A stretch of 7,050 bases of DNA from Clostridiales bacterium (GTDB taxonomy: Bacteria; Bacillota_A; Clostridia; Peptostreptococcales; Anaerovoracaceae): contig SVCR01000087.1 in NCBI GenBank assembly GCA_015058265.1, positions 1 to 7,050 on the forward strand, read 5' to 3'. The position numbers and the translations under genes are program-made. Shown one piece after another: positions 1 to 5,477 of the stretch (position 1 is the first letter of the stretch; each line of letters begins with the position of its first letter). The notes beneath the pieces are model-generated. The model was given only the letters and a program-made list of their open reading frames with translations, did no database searches and was not told the origin of the DNA.

Positions 1-108
1 GATAAGGTAAATGAAGCTCTTGCAGCTCTTGCCGAGGATGGGACCATGGATGCGATCGGAAAGAAGTACGATGAGATCTACGGCAATCTGACAATGATCA
101 ATAAATAA
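1..108 (+). CDS. Amino-acid ABC transporter substrate-binding protein, C-terminal end (partial)
   Basis: Only the last 35 codons are inside the window; frame 1 is open from base 1 and stops at TAA 106-108. The tail (NEALAALAEDGTMDAIGKKYDEIYG) has the usual ending of family 3 periplasmic binding proteins, in which a helix of the form 'N-x-A-L-x-x-L-x-x-D-G-T-x-x-x-I-x-x-K-Y' precedes the C-terminus. In Gram-positive bacteria these are lipoproteins that capture an amino acid outside the cell and hand it to the membrane permease. The permease and ATPase that follow support this. The signal peptide, lipobox and ligand-contact residues lie upstream of the window, so the substrate cannot be judged. 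Confidence 0.82.
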   Translation, partial: DKVNEALAALAEDGTMDAIGKKYDEIYGNLTMINK

Positions 109-140
109 GAACTGCCGGTATTAATGTAACTGATATGCAG

Positions 141-171
141 GTGCCGACGGGATGAATTATCCCGCCGGCAC
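141..171 (+). other. Intercistronic hairpin between binding-protein and permease genes
   Basis: GTGCCG (141-146) pairs with CGGCAC (166-171), and CGGGAT (148-153) with ATCCCG (159-164), separated by one A/C mismatch at 147/165 and closed by the loop GAATT. This gives about 12 pairs, mostly GC. What follows (GCTGTTTGCTG) has no continuous T-run, so it is not a standard rho-independent terminator. Stem-loops in this position, after a binding-protein gene, are known in other importer operons to protect the upstream mRNA or reduce read-through, giving more binding protein than permease. That role here is inference. Confidence 0.6.
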
Positions 172-189
172 GCTGTTTGCTGTCAGAGC

Positions 190-215
190 GGCTGTGAGAG
201 ATATATATCACAGCT
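190..215 (+). repeat. Inverted repeat in the permease leader
   Basis: GGCTGTGA (190-197) pairs with TCACAGCT (208-215), one pair being G.T, around a 10-base loop GAGATATATA. It sits 22 bases upstream of the permease Shine-Dalgarno. It could be a second RNA stem or a protein-binding site; nothing in the sequence decides. The rest of the gap (109-252) shows no convincing promoter or small ORF. Confidence 0.35.
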
Positions 216-252
216 CTCTGCACAGATAAATGTAAACGAAAGAAGATAGTAT

Positions 253-900
253 ATGACTTTTTCAGTAATGCTTTCAACAATGGCAGACGGTATGCTCAAG
301 ACCCTCGGGATATTCTTCCTGACTCTGGTCGGCTCTCTGCCGCTGGGCATGGTGGTGGCTTTGCTCAGAAAATCAAGATTCGCAGTAGTCCGCGGGATAA
401 TCAGCGGGTATATCTCAATAATGAGAGGAACACCGCTGATGCTGCAGCTGCTGGCATGGTATTTCGGTCCGTTCTATCTGTTCGGATGGAATATAGGCAG
501 CTGGCGATTCCCGGCTCTTATCATAGGATTCGTATTCAACTACGCTGCTTACTTCGCAGAGATTTATCGCGGCGGTATCGAGTCGATCCCGGTAGGACAG
601 TATGAGGCGGCAGAGGTCCTCGGTTACACCAAGACACAGACCTTCATGCGCATCATCCTGCCTCAGGTCGTCAAGATCATTATGCCGTCTGTGACCAACG
701 AGGTCATTACCCTCGTCAAGGATACATCCCTGGCCTTCACGCTTGCATACCAGGAGGTCTTCTCTCTGGCTAAGCAGATCTCAGCTTCGCAGACATCCTT
801 CATGCCGTTCCTGATAGCCGGCGTATTCTACTTTGTCGCTAACTATGTTGTGGACAGAGCCATGATAGGCATCGAGAAGTCTATGGATTACTATAAGTAG
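253..900 (+). CDS. Amino-acid ABC transporter permease (HisM/GlnP family)
   Basis: A 215-residue integral membrane protein forming the channel of a polar or cationic amino-acid importer. ATG 253 follows a purine-rich ribosome binding site (GAAAGAAG, 238-245). About five hydrophobic segments are visible, near residues 15-38, 61-78, 86-104, 150-172 and 185-203. The family motif RGTPLMLQL is at 58-66. The cytoplasmic EAA loop that docks on the ATPase is present: E118-A119-A120, G124 and I134-I135-L136-P137. Length is typical for the family. There is one permease gene, so the membrane part would be a homodimer. It lies between the binding-protein and ATPase genes in the classic order. The specific amino acid is unknown; polar amino acids, cystine, glutamine or a basic amino acid are all possible. 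Confidence 0.95.
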   Translation: MTFSVMLSTMADGMLKTLGIFFLTLVGSLPLGMVVALLRKSRFAVVRGIISGYISIMRGTPLMLQLLAWYFGPFYLFGWNIGSWRFPALIIGFVFNYAAYFAEIYRGGIESIPVGQYEAAEVLGYTKTQTFMRIILPQVVKIIMPSVTNEVITLVKDTSLAFTLAYQEVFSLAKQISASQTSFMPFLIAGVFYFVANYVVDRAMIGIEKSMDYYK

Positions 901-911
901 GAGGTGCGAAG

Positions 912-1670
912 ATGATCTTAGAGATGAATAATATAGAGAAGCACTTCGGAGAACTGGAGGTGCTGAAAGATATCAGCTTCAATGTTGACAGCGGCGAGGT
1001 AGTCAGCATCATCGGACCGTCAGGATCAGGCAAATCCACTTTGCTCAGATGCGCAACATTCCTTGAGACCATAGACGGCGGCGAGATCATATATATGGGC
1101 GAAAAGGCTGCTCATACTGATGATAACGGGAAAGCAGTCTATGTATCCAATCAGGAGCTGCGTAAATTCCGCAGATATTGCGGACTGGTGTTCCAGCAGT
1201 TCAATCTGTTCCCGCACTACAGCATACTCAAGAATATCATCGACGCGCCGATGCAGGTCCAGGGAGTCAGCAAGGAGGAAGCCGAGGAGAACGCTATGGA
1301 GCTCCTCAGGAAGATGGGTATAGAGGACAAAGCAGCAGCTTATCCGTATCAGCTGTCCGGCGGGCAGCAGCAGAGAGTCGCGATCGCGAGAGCTCTGGCG
1401 ATGAAGCCGGAAGTGCTTTTCTTCGACGAGCCGACTTCTGCTCTTGATCCGGAGCTGACAGGTGAGGTGCTTAAAGTCATAAGGCAGCTTGCGGAAGAGA
1501 AGATGACCATGGTGGTCGTAACACATGAGATGCCTTTCGCCAAAGCTGTGAGCAACAGGGTCGTCTTTATGGCAGGCGGTGTCGTTGTTGAGCAGGGTGA
1601 TCCGCGAGAGGTGCTGGATGATCCTAAGGAGGAGAGGACAAGACAGTTCCTCCGTGTATTTGAAAGATGA
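912..1670 (+). CDS. Amino-acid ABC transporter ATP-binding protein (GlnQ/HisP family)
   Basis: A 252-residue cytoplasmic ATPase that powers the importer. All catalytic motifs are intact: Walker [10 protein letters not shown] (35-43), Q-loop Q95 in [12 protein letters not shown], signature LSGGQQQR (148-155), Walker B VLFFDE (168-173, catalytic E173), D-loop SALD (176-179) and switch H205. Length matches the family. The start at 912 is favoured by AGGAGGTG (899-906), which overlaps the permease stop and lies 5 bases upstream; the internal ATG at residue 5 lacks such a site. Only 11 bases separate the stop of the permease from this start, so the two are co-transcribed and probably translationally coupled. 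The insert around residues 65-82 ([19 protein letters not shown]) varies in this family. Confidence 0.96.
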   Translation: MILEMNNIEKHFGELEVLKDISFNVDSGEVVSIIGPSGSGKSTLLRCATFLETIDGGEIIYMGEKAAHTDDNGKAVYVSNQELRKFRRYCGLVFQQFNLFPHYSILKNIIDAPMQVQGVSKEEAEENAMELLRKMGIEDKAAAYPYQLSGGQQQRVAIARALAMKPEVLFFDEPTSALDPELTGEVLKVIRQLAEEKMTMVVVTHEMPFAKAVSNRVVFMAGGVVVEQGDPREVLDDPKEERTRQFLRVFER

Positions 1671-1672
1671 TC

Positions 1673-1694
1673 AAAGCCCCTCGAGGGCTTTTTT
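1673..1694 (+). terminator. Rho-independent terminator of the importer operon
   Basis: AAAGCCC (1673-1679) pairs with GGGCTTT (1685-1691) around loop CTCGA, followed without a gap by a six-T run (1689-1694). It begins 2 bases after the ATPase stop codon. Stem, loop and T-run are all canonical. Confidence 0.93.
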
Positions 1695-1703
1695 CAATGC
1701 AAA

Positions 1704-1733
1704 TTGACACTCTGAGTCCGATAATGGTAGAAT
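1704..1733 (+). promoter_or_regulatory. Sigma-A promoter for the acyl-CoA synthetase gene
   Basis: A perfect -35 TTGACA (1704-1709) is followed after 18 bases by -10 TAGAAT (1728-1733), one mismatch from consensus, with an extended -10 TGn (TGG, 1725-1727). The predicted transcription start is near 1740. The -35 box begins 10 bases after the terminator T-run, so this is a tight operon boundary. This is by far the best promoter in the window, and it implies a 5' leader of about 110 bases. Confidence 0.85.
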
Positions 1734-1739
1734 ACATCG

Positions 1740-1848
1740 GATATGACTTATTGCATCCGCGGGCGATGCCTTGCGGGTGCCTGAAGAAAGCCACCGCTGC
1801 CTGTGCGGATGGCTTCGTATTTATTTCACAGGCAGGAGAATTATTGGG
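1740..1848 (+). promoter_or_regulatory. Structured 5' leader with a ribosome-binding-site sequestering helix (candidate cis-regulatory RNA)
   Basis: Between the predicted start and ATG 1849 I see three helices. H1 is GCATCCGC (1753-1760) with GCGGGTGC (1773-1780), one G.T pair. H2 is AAGCCA-CCGC (1788-1797) with GCGG-A-TGGCTT (1805-1815), ten pairs with one bulged A. H3 is CTGCCTGTG (1797-1805) with CACAGGCAG (1827-1835), nine perfect pairs. The 3' arm of H3 runs into the Shine-Dalgarno AGGAG (1834-1838). The H2 loop is the 5' arm of H3, so the two either exclude each other or stack as an H-type pseudoknot with an AU-rich linker (1816-1826). CATCCGC (1754-1760) can also pair with GCGGATG (1805-1811), a further alternative fold. 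Regulation of translation initiation is inferred. I recognise no known riboswitch consensus. Confidence 0.5.
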
Positions 1849-3738
1849 ATGATAACTGATTACAAGGAAATACTGAACAAATATGCCGATGCTGATCTCA
1901 ATAAAATGACCGGAGAGCAGTATGCTGAACTGAAGGCCGCAGAGCTGGCGGATATGCAGAGCTATGTAGATGCGATCAACAGCAGCACAGAACCTACAGT
2001 TATGTATAAGAAGGGCAGAGCTGTAACTGATCTGAAGCATCTCCTCGAATCCAGCGCTGAGATCTGGGGCGGCAAGGTCCTGTATCATCAGATCATGCCG
2101 GGCGAGAAGACATTCACTGAGTTCACATACGGCCAAGTCCGCAGAGATGTCAGAGGACTCGGTACCGCTTTGATCGGTCTCGGGCTCAAGGACACGCATA
2201 TAGGTATCATCGGAGCTAATTGCTATGAATGGGCGGAATCCTACTTTGCCGTTACGGGAGGAACCGGAGTTGTAGTACCTCTTGACAAAGAGCTGTCTCC
2301 GGAAGAACTGGAGAATCTCGTGGAAATGGGAGACATCAGTGCGGTCATCTGCTGCCAGAACAAGTACTATGACATATTCAAAAGCATAAAGGAATCCGGC
2401 AAAACGGGTCTCAAGACAGTCATCGGAGTGAATAAAGAGAATCACGAAGATGCAGAGAATGGCCTTTACTCATGGAACTTGCTCAGAGAGGAAGGTATCC
2501 GGGCATTTGAGAATGGAGACAGATCATTTGCTGACGCAAGGGTCAGAGCTTCAGATATGGCTTCCATCATCTTTACATCAGGCACGACCGGAGTCAGCAA
2601 GGGCGTCATGCTGTCACACAGGAATCTGTGCACAGATATCCTTATCGCACAGACCTATCTTGAAGTAACACCGGAAGACATATTCTTCAGTGTACTTCCT
2701 ATACATCATACATACGAGTGCACCTGCACAATGCTCGAGGGAGCATTCATGGGAGCATCCATGGCATTCTGCAGGGGATTGAAATATATAACCAAGGATA
2801 TGCAGGCCGTCAGGCCGACATTCCTGCTTGCTGTTCCTCTTATCTACGAGAAGTTCTACAACAGCATACAGAAGGCTCTTCGCAAACAGAAACGCGATAA
2901 GCTCGTCAATGCTTTGTTCGCTGTTAATAATGTGACCAGCAAGATCGGGATTAATATTGCAAAGCCTATAGCCGGAAAGATAATGGAACAGTTCGGCGGC
3001 CGCATCGAGATGTTCATCGCCGGCGGAGCAAGGGTGGATCCTAAAGTCCTCGCCTTCTTCCGCAGCATGGGAATACCTTGCCTGCAGGGATACGGTCTCA
3101 CAGAGACATCGCCTATGGTCGCGCTCAATCCTGACCAGTGGAAATATATGAGGAATGAATCCGCGGGTAAGCTGTTCCAGTTCACTGAGTGCAAGATCGT
3201 TGACAAAGACGAAGACGGCAACGGAGAGATATGCTTCCGCGGCCCGATGGTCATGATGGGATATTACAAGAATCCGGAAGCTACCGAAGCCAGCATGGAG
3301 AACGGCTGGTTCCATACCGGAGATATCGGATATCTCGATGAGGATAACTACGTATATATAACAGGCCGTAAGAAGAATGTCATAATCGCAGCTAACGGCA
3401 AGAACGTATTCCCTGAAGAGCTGGAAGAGAAGATTACAAGAAGCCCGTATGTCGAAGAGTGCATGGTATGGGCTGATGAGAGTAACGAAGACAGAATGCT
3501 TCGCGGCATATATGTTACGCTCAGGCCGGATATGGAGAATGTCAGAGAAGCTATCGGCGATAATGCAGATGATGAGAGCGCTGTACTGGCTCTTGTCAGC
3601 AGCGAGATCGACAGACTCAATTCTCAGTGGCCTGATTGGAAACGAGTCAAGCATATAGTTATCAAGAAAAGCGAATTCAATAAGACGACAGGAATGAAGA
3701 TCCGCAGATTCGTCGAAGAGAACAAGCTCGCTGAATAG
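1849..3738 (+). CDS. Long-chain-fatty-acid--CoA ligase (AMP-binding family)
   Basis: A 629-residue adenylate-forming enzyme that activates a fatty acid with ATP and then transfers it to CoA. Motifs run in family order: phosphate-binding TSGTTGVSKG (243-252), LPIHHTYE (283-290, typical of long-chain acyl-CoA synthetases), GYGLTETSP (414-422), WFHTGD (487-492, ribose-binding D492), the hinge region TGRKKNVII (505-513), GKNVFPEE (517-524), and KTTGMKIRR with the catalytic lysine K617. No transmembrane segment is evident, so it is cytosolic or peripheral. It is longer than E. coli FadD (561); the excess includes a charged helical N-terminus of about 55 residues before the usual domain start. ATG 1849 is chosen because AGGAG (1834-1838) precedes it; the frame stays open back to TTG 1771, but that start has no ribosome binding site and lies within the leader hairpins. 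Chain-length preference cannot be read from sequence. Confidence 0.93.
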   Translation: MITDYKEILNKYADADLNKMTGEQYAELKAAELADMQSYVDAINSSTEPTVMYKKGRAVTDLKHLLESSAEIWGGKVLYHQIMPGEKTFTEFTYGQVRRDVRGLGTALIGLGLKDTHIGIIGANCYEWAESYFAVTGGTGVVVPLDKELSPEELENLVEMGDISAVICCQNKYYDIFKSIKESGKTGLKTVIGVNKENHEDAENGLYSWNLLREEGIRAFENGDRSFADARVRASDMASIIFTSGTTGVSKGVMLSHRNLCTDILIAQTYLEVTPEDIFFSVLPIHHTYECTCTMLEGAFMGASMAFCRGLKYITKDMQAVRPTFLLAVPLIYEKFYNSIQKALRKQKRDKLVNALFAVNNVTSKIGINIAKPIAGKIMEQFGGRIEMFIAGGARVDPKVLAFFRSMGIPCLQGYGLTETSPMVALNPDQWKYMRNESAGKLFQFTECKIVDKDEDGNGEICFRGPMVMMGYYKNPEATEASMENGWFHTGDIGYLDEDNYVYITGRKKNVIIAANGKNVFPEELEEKITRSPYVEECMVWADESNEDRMLRGIYVTLRPDMENVREAIGDNADDESAVLALVSSEIDRLNSQWPDWKRVKHIVIKKSEFNKTTGMKIRRFVEENKLAE

Positions 3739-3792
3739 TTCGCACGGGATATATACTGCCTGGGGAAGTAACTGCCGGATAATCGGATGCAT

Positions 3793-3798
3793 AGGGGG
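3793..3798 (+). promoter_or_regulatory. Ribosome binding site of the racemase gene
   Basis: AGGGGG lies 5 bases before ATG 3804 and fixes that start. The rest of the 65-base gap (3739-3803) shows no terminator and no convincing promoter, so transcription probably reads through from the acyl-CoA ligase gene. Confidence 0.6.
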
Positions 3799-3803
3799 AT
3801 AAT

Positions 3804-4904
3804 ATGAGAAAGAAACCGGCCCTGCTGCTTGATCACAGCAAGCTCCGTTACAATATGAAGACAGTGACCGGCTGGTGCAGAGACGCCGGGATCAATGTCG
3901 CGGGGGTCATCAAAGTGACCGGCGGTATGGCTTCAGTTGCAAGAGATTATGCGGGCAGCGGCGCAGTGATGATCGCCTCCTCAAGGCTCGAGCAGCTTGC
4001 GAGAGCTAAGGCGGCAGGTGTCGATCTGCCGATGCTCATGATCAGAGTGCCGATGATGTCGGAGCTCGAAGAGATGATCGAGATATGTGACTACAGCCTC
4101 GAGAGCGAATTCCAGACGCTGAAAGCACTCGATGAGATCGCTATCAAGGCAGGCAAAGTCCACAATGTCATACTGATGGCTGATCTCGGAGATCTGAGAG
4201 AAGGCTTCATAGATAAAGATGAACTGGTCGCAGTCGCCAAGCACACTGAAGACATATTATCGGGACTGCATCTGGCAGGCATCGGGACCAATCTCGGATG
4301 CTATGGATCAGTGATACCGACTGAAGACAAAATGAAACAGCTGGCTGAGTACGCCGAAGCGATCGAGAAGGAGATCGGGCGTTCCCTGGAGATAGTATCA
4401 GGTGGAGCAACATCCAGCCTGCTGCCGGTCTTCGACAAGGTTATGCCGGAGAAGATCAACATGCTGAGAGTCGGAGCTGCTGTATTCACCGGTGCTCTTG
4501 ATGAGAACCGTACCATATACGGAAGGGAAGAGATGGACGTCCTGCATGATGATGTCTTTACCCTGGAGGCAGAGGTCATAGAAGTAAAGACCAAACCGAC
4601 TCATCCTATCGGCAAACTCGGTGTCAATGCGTTCGGGGAGAAAGCGACATATGTCGACAGAGGCAACAGAAGGCGTGCATTGCTTGCCATCGGAAGAGCG
4701 GATTACGGAGATATAGGAGATATACTCCCTCAGCTGGAAGGAGCAGAGGTCATCGGGGCATCCGGAGACCATACTATCCTGGATGTTCAGGACTGCAAAG
4801 AACTGGTCAGAGTAGGAGATGTGATCACCTTCAAACTCAAATACTCTGCTATACTCAGGCTTACCTCGAGCGAGAATGTGACTGTATACGAGAGCTTTGT
4901 ATAG
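3804..4904 (+). CDS. Alanine/ornithine racemase family PLP-dependent enzyme
   Basis: A 366-residue fold-type III PLP enzyme: an alanine-racemase-like TIM barrel (about 1-235) followed by a C-terminal beta domain. The PLP lysine is K37 in AGVIKVTGG. Blocks I recall from clostridial ornithine racemase (Orr) are conserved: RVPMMSE, ILMADLGDLREG, GIGTNLGCYGSVIPT, EIVSGGATSSL, the central INMLRVGAAV, GVNAFGEKATYVDRGNRRRALLAIGR and GASGDHTILD. Orr interconverts L- and D-ornithine using PLP and feeds oxidative D-ornithine breakdown in Clostridia, but the family also covers uncharacterised proteins. None of the ornithine catabolism genes is visible here, so the substrate is open. It is neither a classic alanine racemase (Alr) nor the short YggS PLP-homeostasis protein (about 230 residues). 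It probably shares a transcript with the upstream ligase gene, which does not suggest a shared pathway. Confidence 0.88.
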   Translation: MRKKPALLLDHSKLRYNMKTVTGWCRDAGINVAGVIKVTGGMASVARDYAGSGAVMIASSRLEQLARAKAAGVDLPMLMIRVPMMSELEEMIEICDYSLESEFQTLKALDEIAIKAGKVHNVILMADLGDLREGFIDKDELVAVAKHTEDILSGLHLAGIGTNLGCYGSVIPTEDKMKQLAEYAEAIEKEIGRSLEIVSGGATSSLLPVFDKVMPEKINMLRVGAAVFTGALDENRTIYGREEMDVLHDDVFTLEAEVIEVKTKPTHPIGKLGVNAFGEKATYVDRGNRRRALLAIGRADYGDIGDILPQLEGAEVIGASGDHTILDVQDCKELVRVGDVITFKLKYSAILRLTSSENVTVYESFV

Positions 4905-4915
4905 AACAACGCTTT

Positions 4916-4928
4916 GCCCGCTGCGGGC
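4916..4928 (+). other. Short GC hairpin after the racemase gene
   Basis: GCCCG (4916-4920) pairs with CGGGC (4924-4928) around CTG, 12 bases past the racemase stop. It is short and followed by TGAAGATGATAG rather than a T-run, so on present evidence it is not an efficient intrinsic terminator. It may mark the end of the ligase-racemase transcript. Confidence 0.35.
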
Positions 4929-4991
4929 TGAAGATGATAGATAATAATTCATTATTTCAAATAAATACATTTCATACTGAAAGGAAGAAAA
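4929..4991 (+). promoter_or_regulatory. AT-rich region upstream of greA, possible promoter
   Basis: This 63-base stretch is much richer in A and T than its surroundings. It holds -10-like words (GATAAT 4940-4945, TACATT 4966-4971, CATACT 4973-4978) but no good -35 at the right distance from any of them, and a small inverted repeat AATAAT/ATTATT (4943-4956). A promoter here is plausible from composition only. The greA ribosome binding site AAGGAAG is at 4981-4987. Confidence 0.3.
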
Positions 4992-5477
4992 ATGGCAGCT
5001 AACAATATCAATGAAATGACAAGAGAGGGTTATAACAAGCTCAACGAAGAGCTTGACCATCTCGTGACAGTGGTCCGTCCTGAGAATGCTGACAGACTCA
5101 GAGAAGCTATTTCTCTCGGAGATATCAGTGAGAACGCTGAATATGATGCAGCTAAGGACGCGCAGGCTGAGACTGAGGAGAGGATCAGCACTATCGAGGA
5201 GATCCTCCGTACAGCAGTTATCGTAGATGAGAATGATACAGACGGCGATGACAATACTGTGCAGACCGGGCGCACTGTAACTATCAGAGACCTGATACTT
5301 GACATTGAATCAACATATAAGATCGTCGGAACGACTGAGGCAGATCCTCTTGCAGGCAAGCTGTCCAATGCTTCTGTAGTCGGCGAGCATCTTCTCGGAT
5401 GCAAAACCGGTGATGTGGTCGAGTTCCAGGTACCGGACGGTATGGCAAAGTATGAGATACTGGAGGTCAGTAAATAA
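4992..5477 (+). CDS. greA: Transcription elongation factor GreA
   Basis: A 161-residue factor that enters the RNA polymerase secondary channel and stimulates cleavage of the 3' end of backtracked transcripts. The N-terminal antiparallel coiled coil (about 10-82) carries the signature MTREGYNKLNEEL (9-21) and the tip GDISENAEYDAAKDAQ (43-58). The tip acidic residues D44 and E47 match the pair that holds the catalytic metal in E. coli GreA. The C-terminal FKBP-like domain carries the conserved IVGTTEADPLAGKLSNASVVGEHLLG and GDVVEFQVPDG. Length is normal (about 158). ATG 4992 follows AAGGAAG (4981-4987). Its stop overlaps the lysS start, an arrangement common in Bacillota. Confidence 0.97.
   Translation: MAANNINEMTREGYNKLNEELDHLVTVVRPENADRLREAISLGDISENAEYDAAKDAQAETEERISTIEEILRTAVIVDENDTDGDDNTVQTGRTVTIRDLILDIESTYKIVGTTEADPLAGKLSNASVVGEHLLGCKTGDVVEFQVPDGMAKYEILEVSK

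Noticed and set aside
98..280. 60-codon minus-strand frame spanning the gap before the permease
   Set aside because: It has no ribosome binding site or recognisable domain, and it overlaps both hairpins and the permease start. It is most likely chance.
1120..1447. Two small plus-strand frames (1120-1323 and 1178-1447) within the ATPase gene
   Set aside because: They lie wholly inside the ATPase Q-loop to Walker B region in another frame and have low-complexity Ser/Arg-rich products; they are shadows.
1751..1815. Known riboswitches in the leader: tetrahydrofolate (the word TTGCATCCGC at 1751-1760) or fluoride (GGGCGATG at 1761-1768)
   Set aside because: TTGCATCCGC matches a conserved part of the THF riboswitch as I recall it, but the partner half would have to lie upstream, where the promoter is. 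For fluoride, the first stem and the AAAC element are missing. Both look like chance matches, though an Rfam scan would settle it.
1771..1848. TTG start giving a 26-residue longer acyl-CoA ligase
   Set aside because: The extra residues (starting MRVPEESHRCLCGWLR) do not look like the family, no ribosome binding site precedes the TTG, and the segment coincides with the structured leader. ATG 1849 has AGGAG upstream.
1624..2445. 273-codon open frame on the minus strand
   Set aside because: It crosses the operon terminator, the promoter and the start of the ligase gene, and its product looks like a random mirror translation. It is not a credible gene.
3752..3757. TATACT as a -10 box for the racemase gene
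   Set aside because: The region 16-18 bases upstream holds no -35-like sequence, so a promoter is not supported.
2614..3792. 392-codon open frame on the minus strand, antisense to the acyl-CoA ligase gene
   Set aside because: The opposite frame encodes a full-length enzyme with every family motif. The antisense product resembles no family I know, has no Shine-Dalgarno before its start, and such long mirror frames arise from codon bias.
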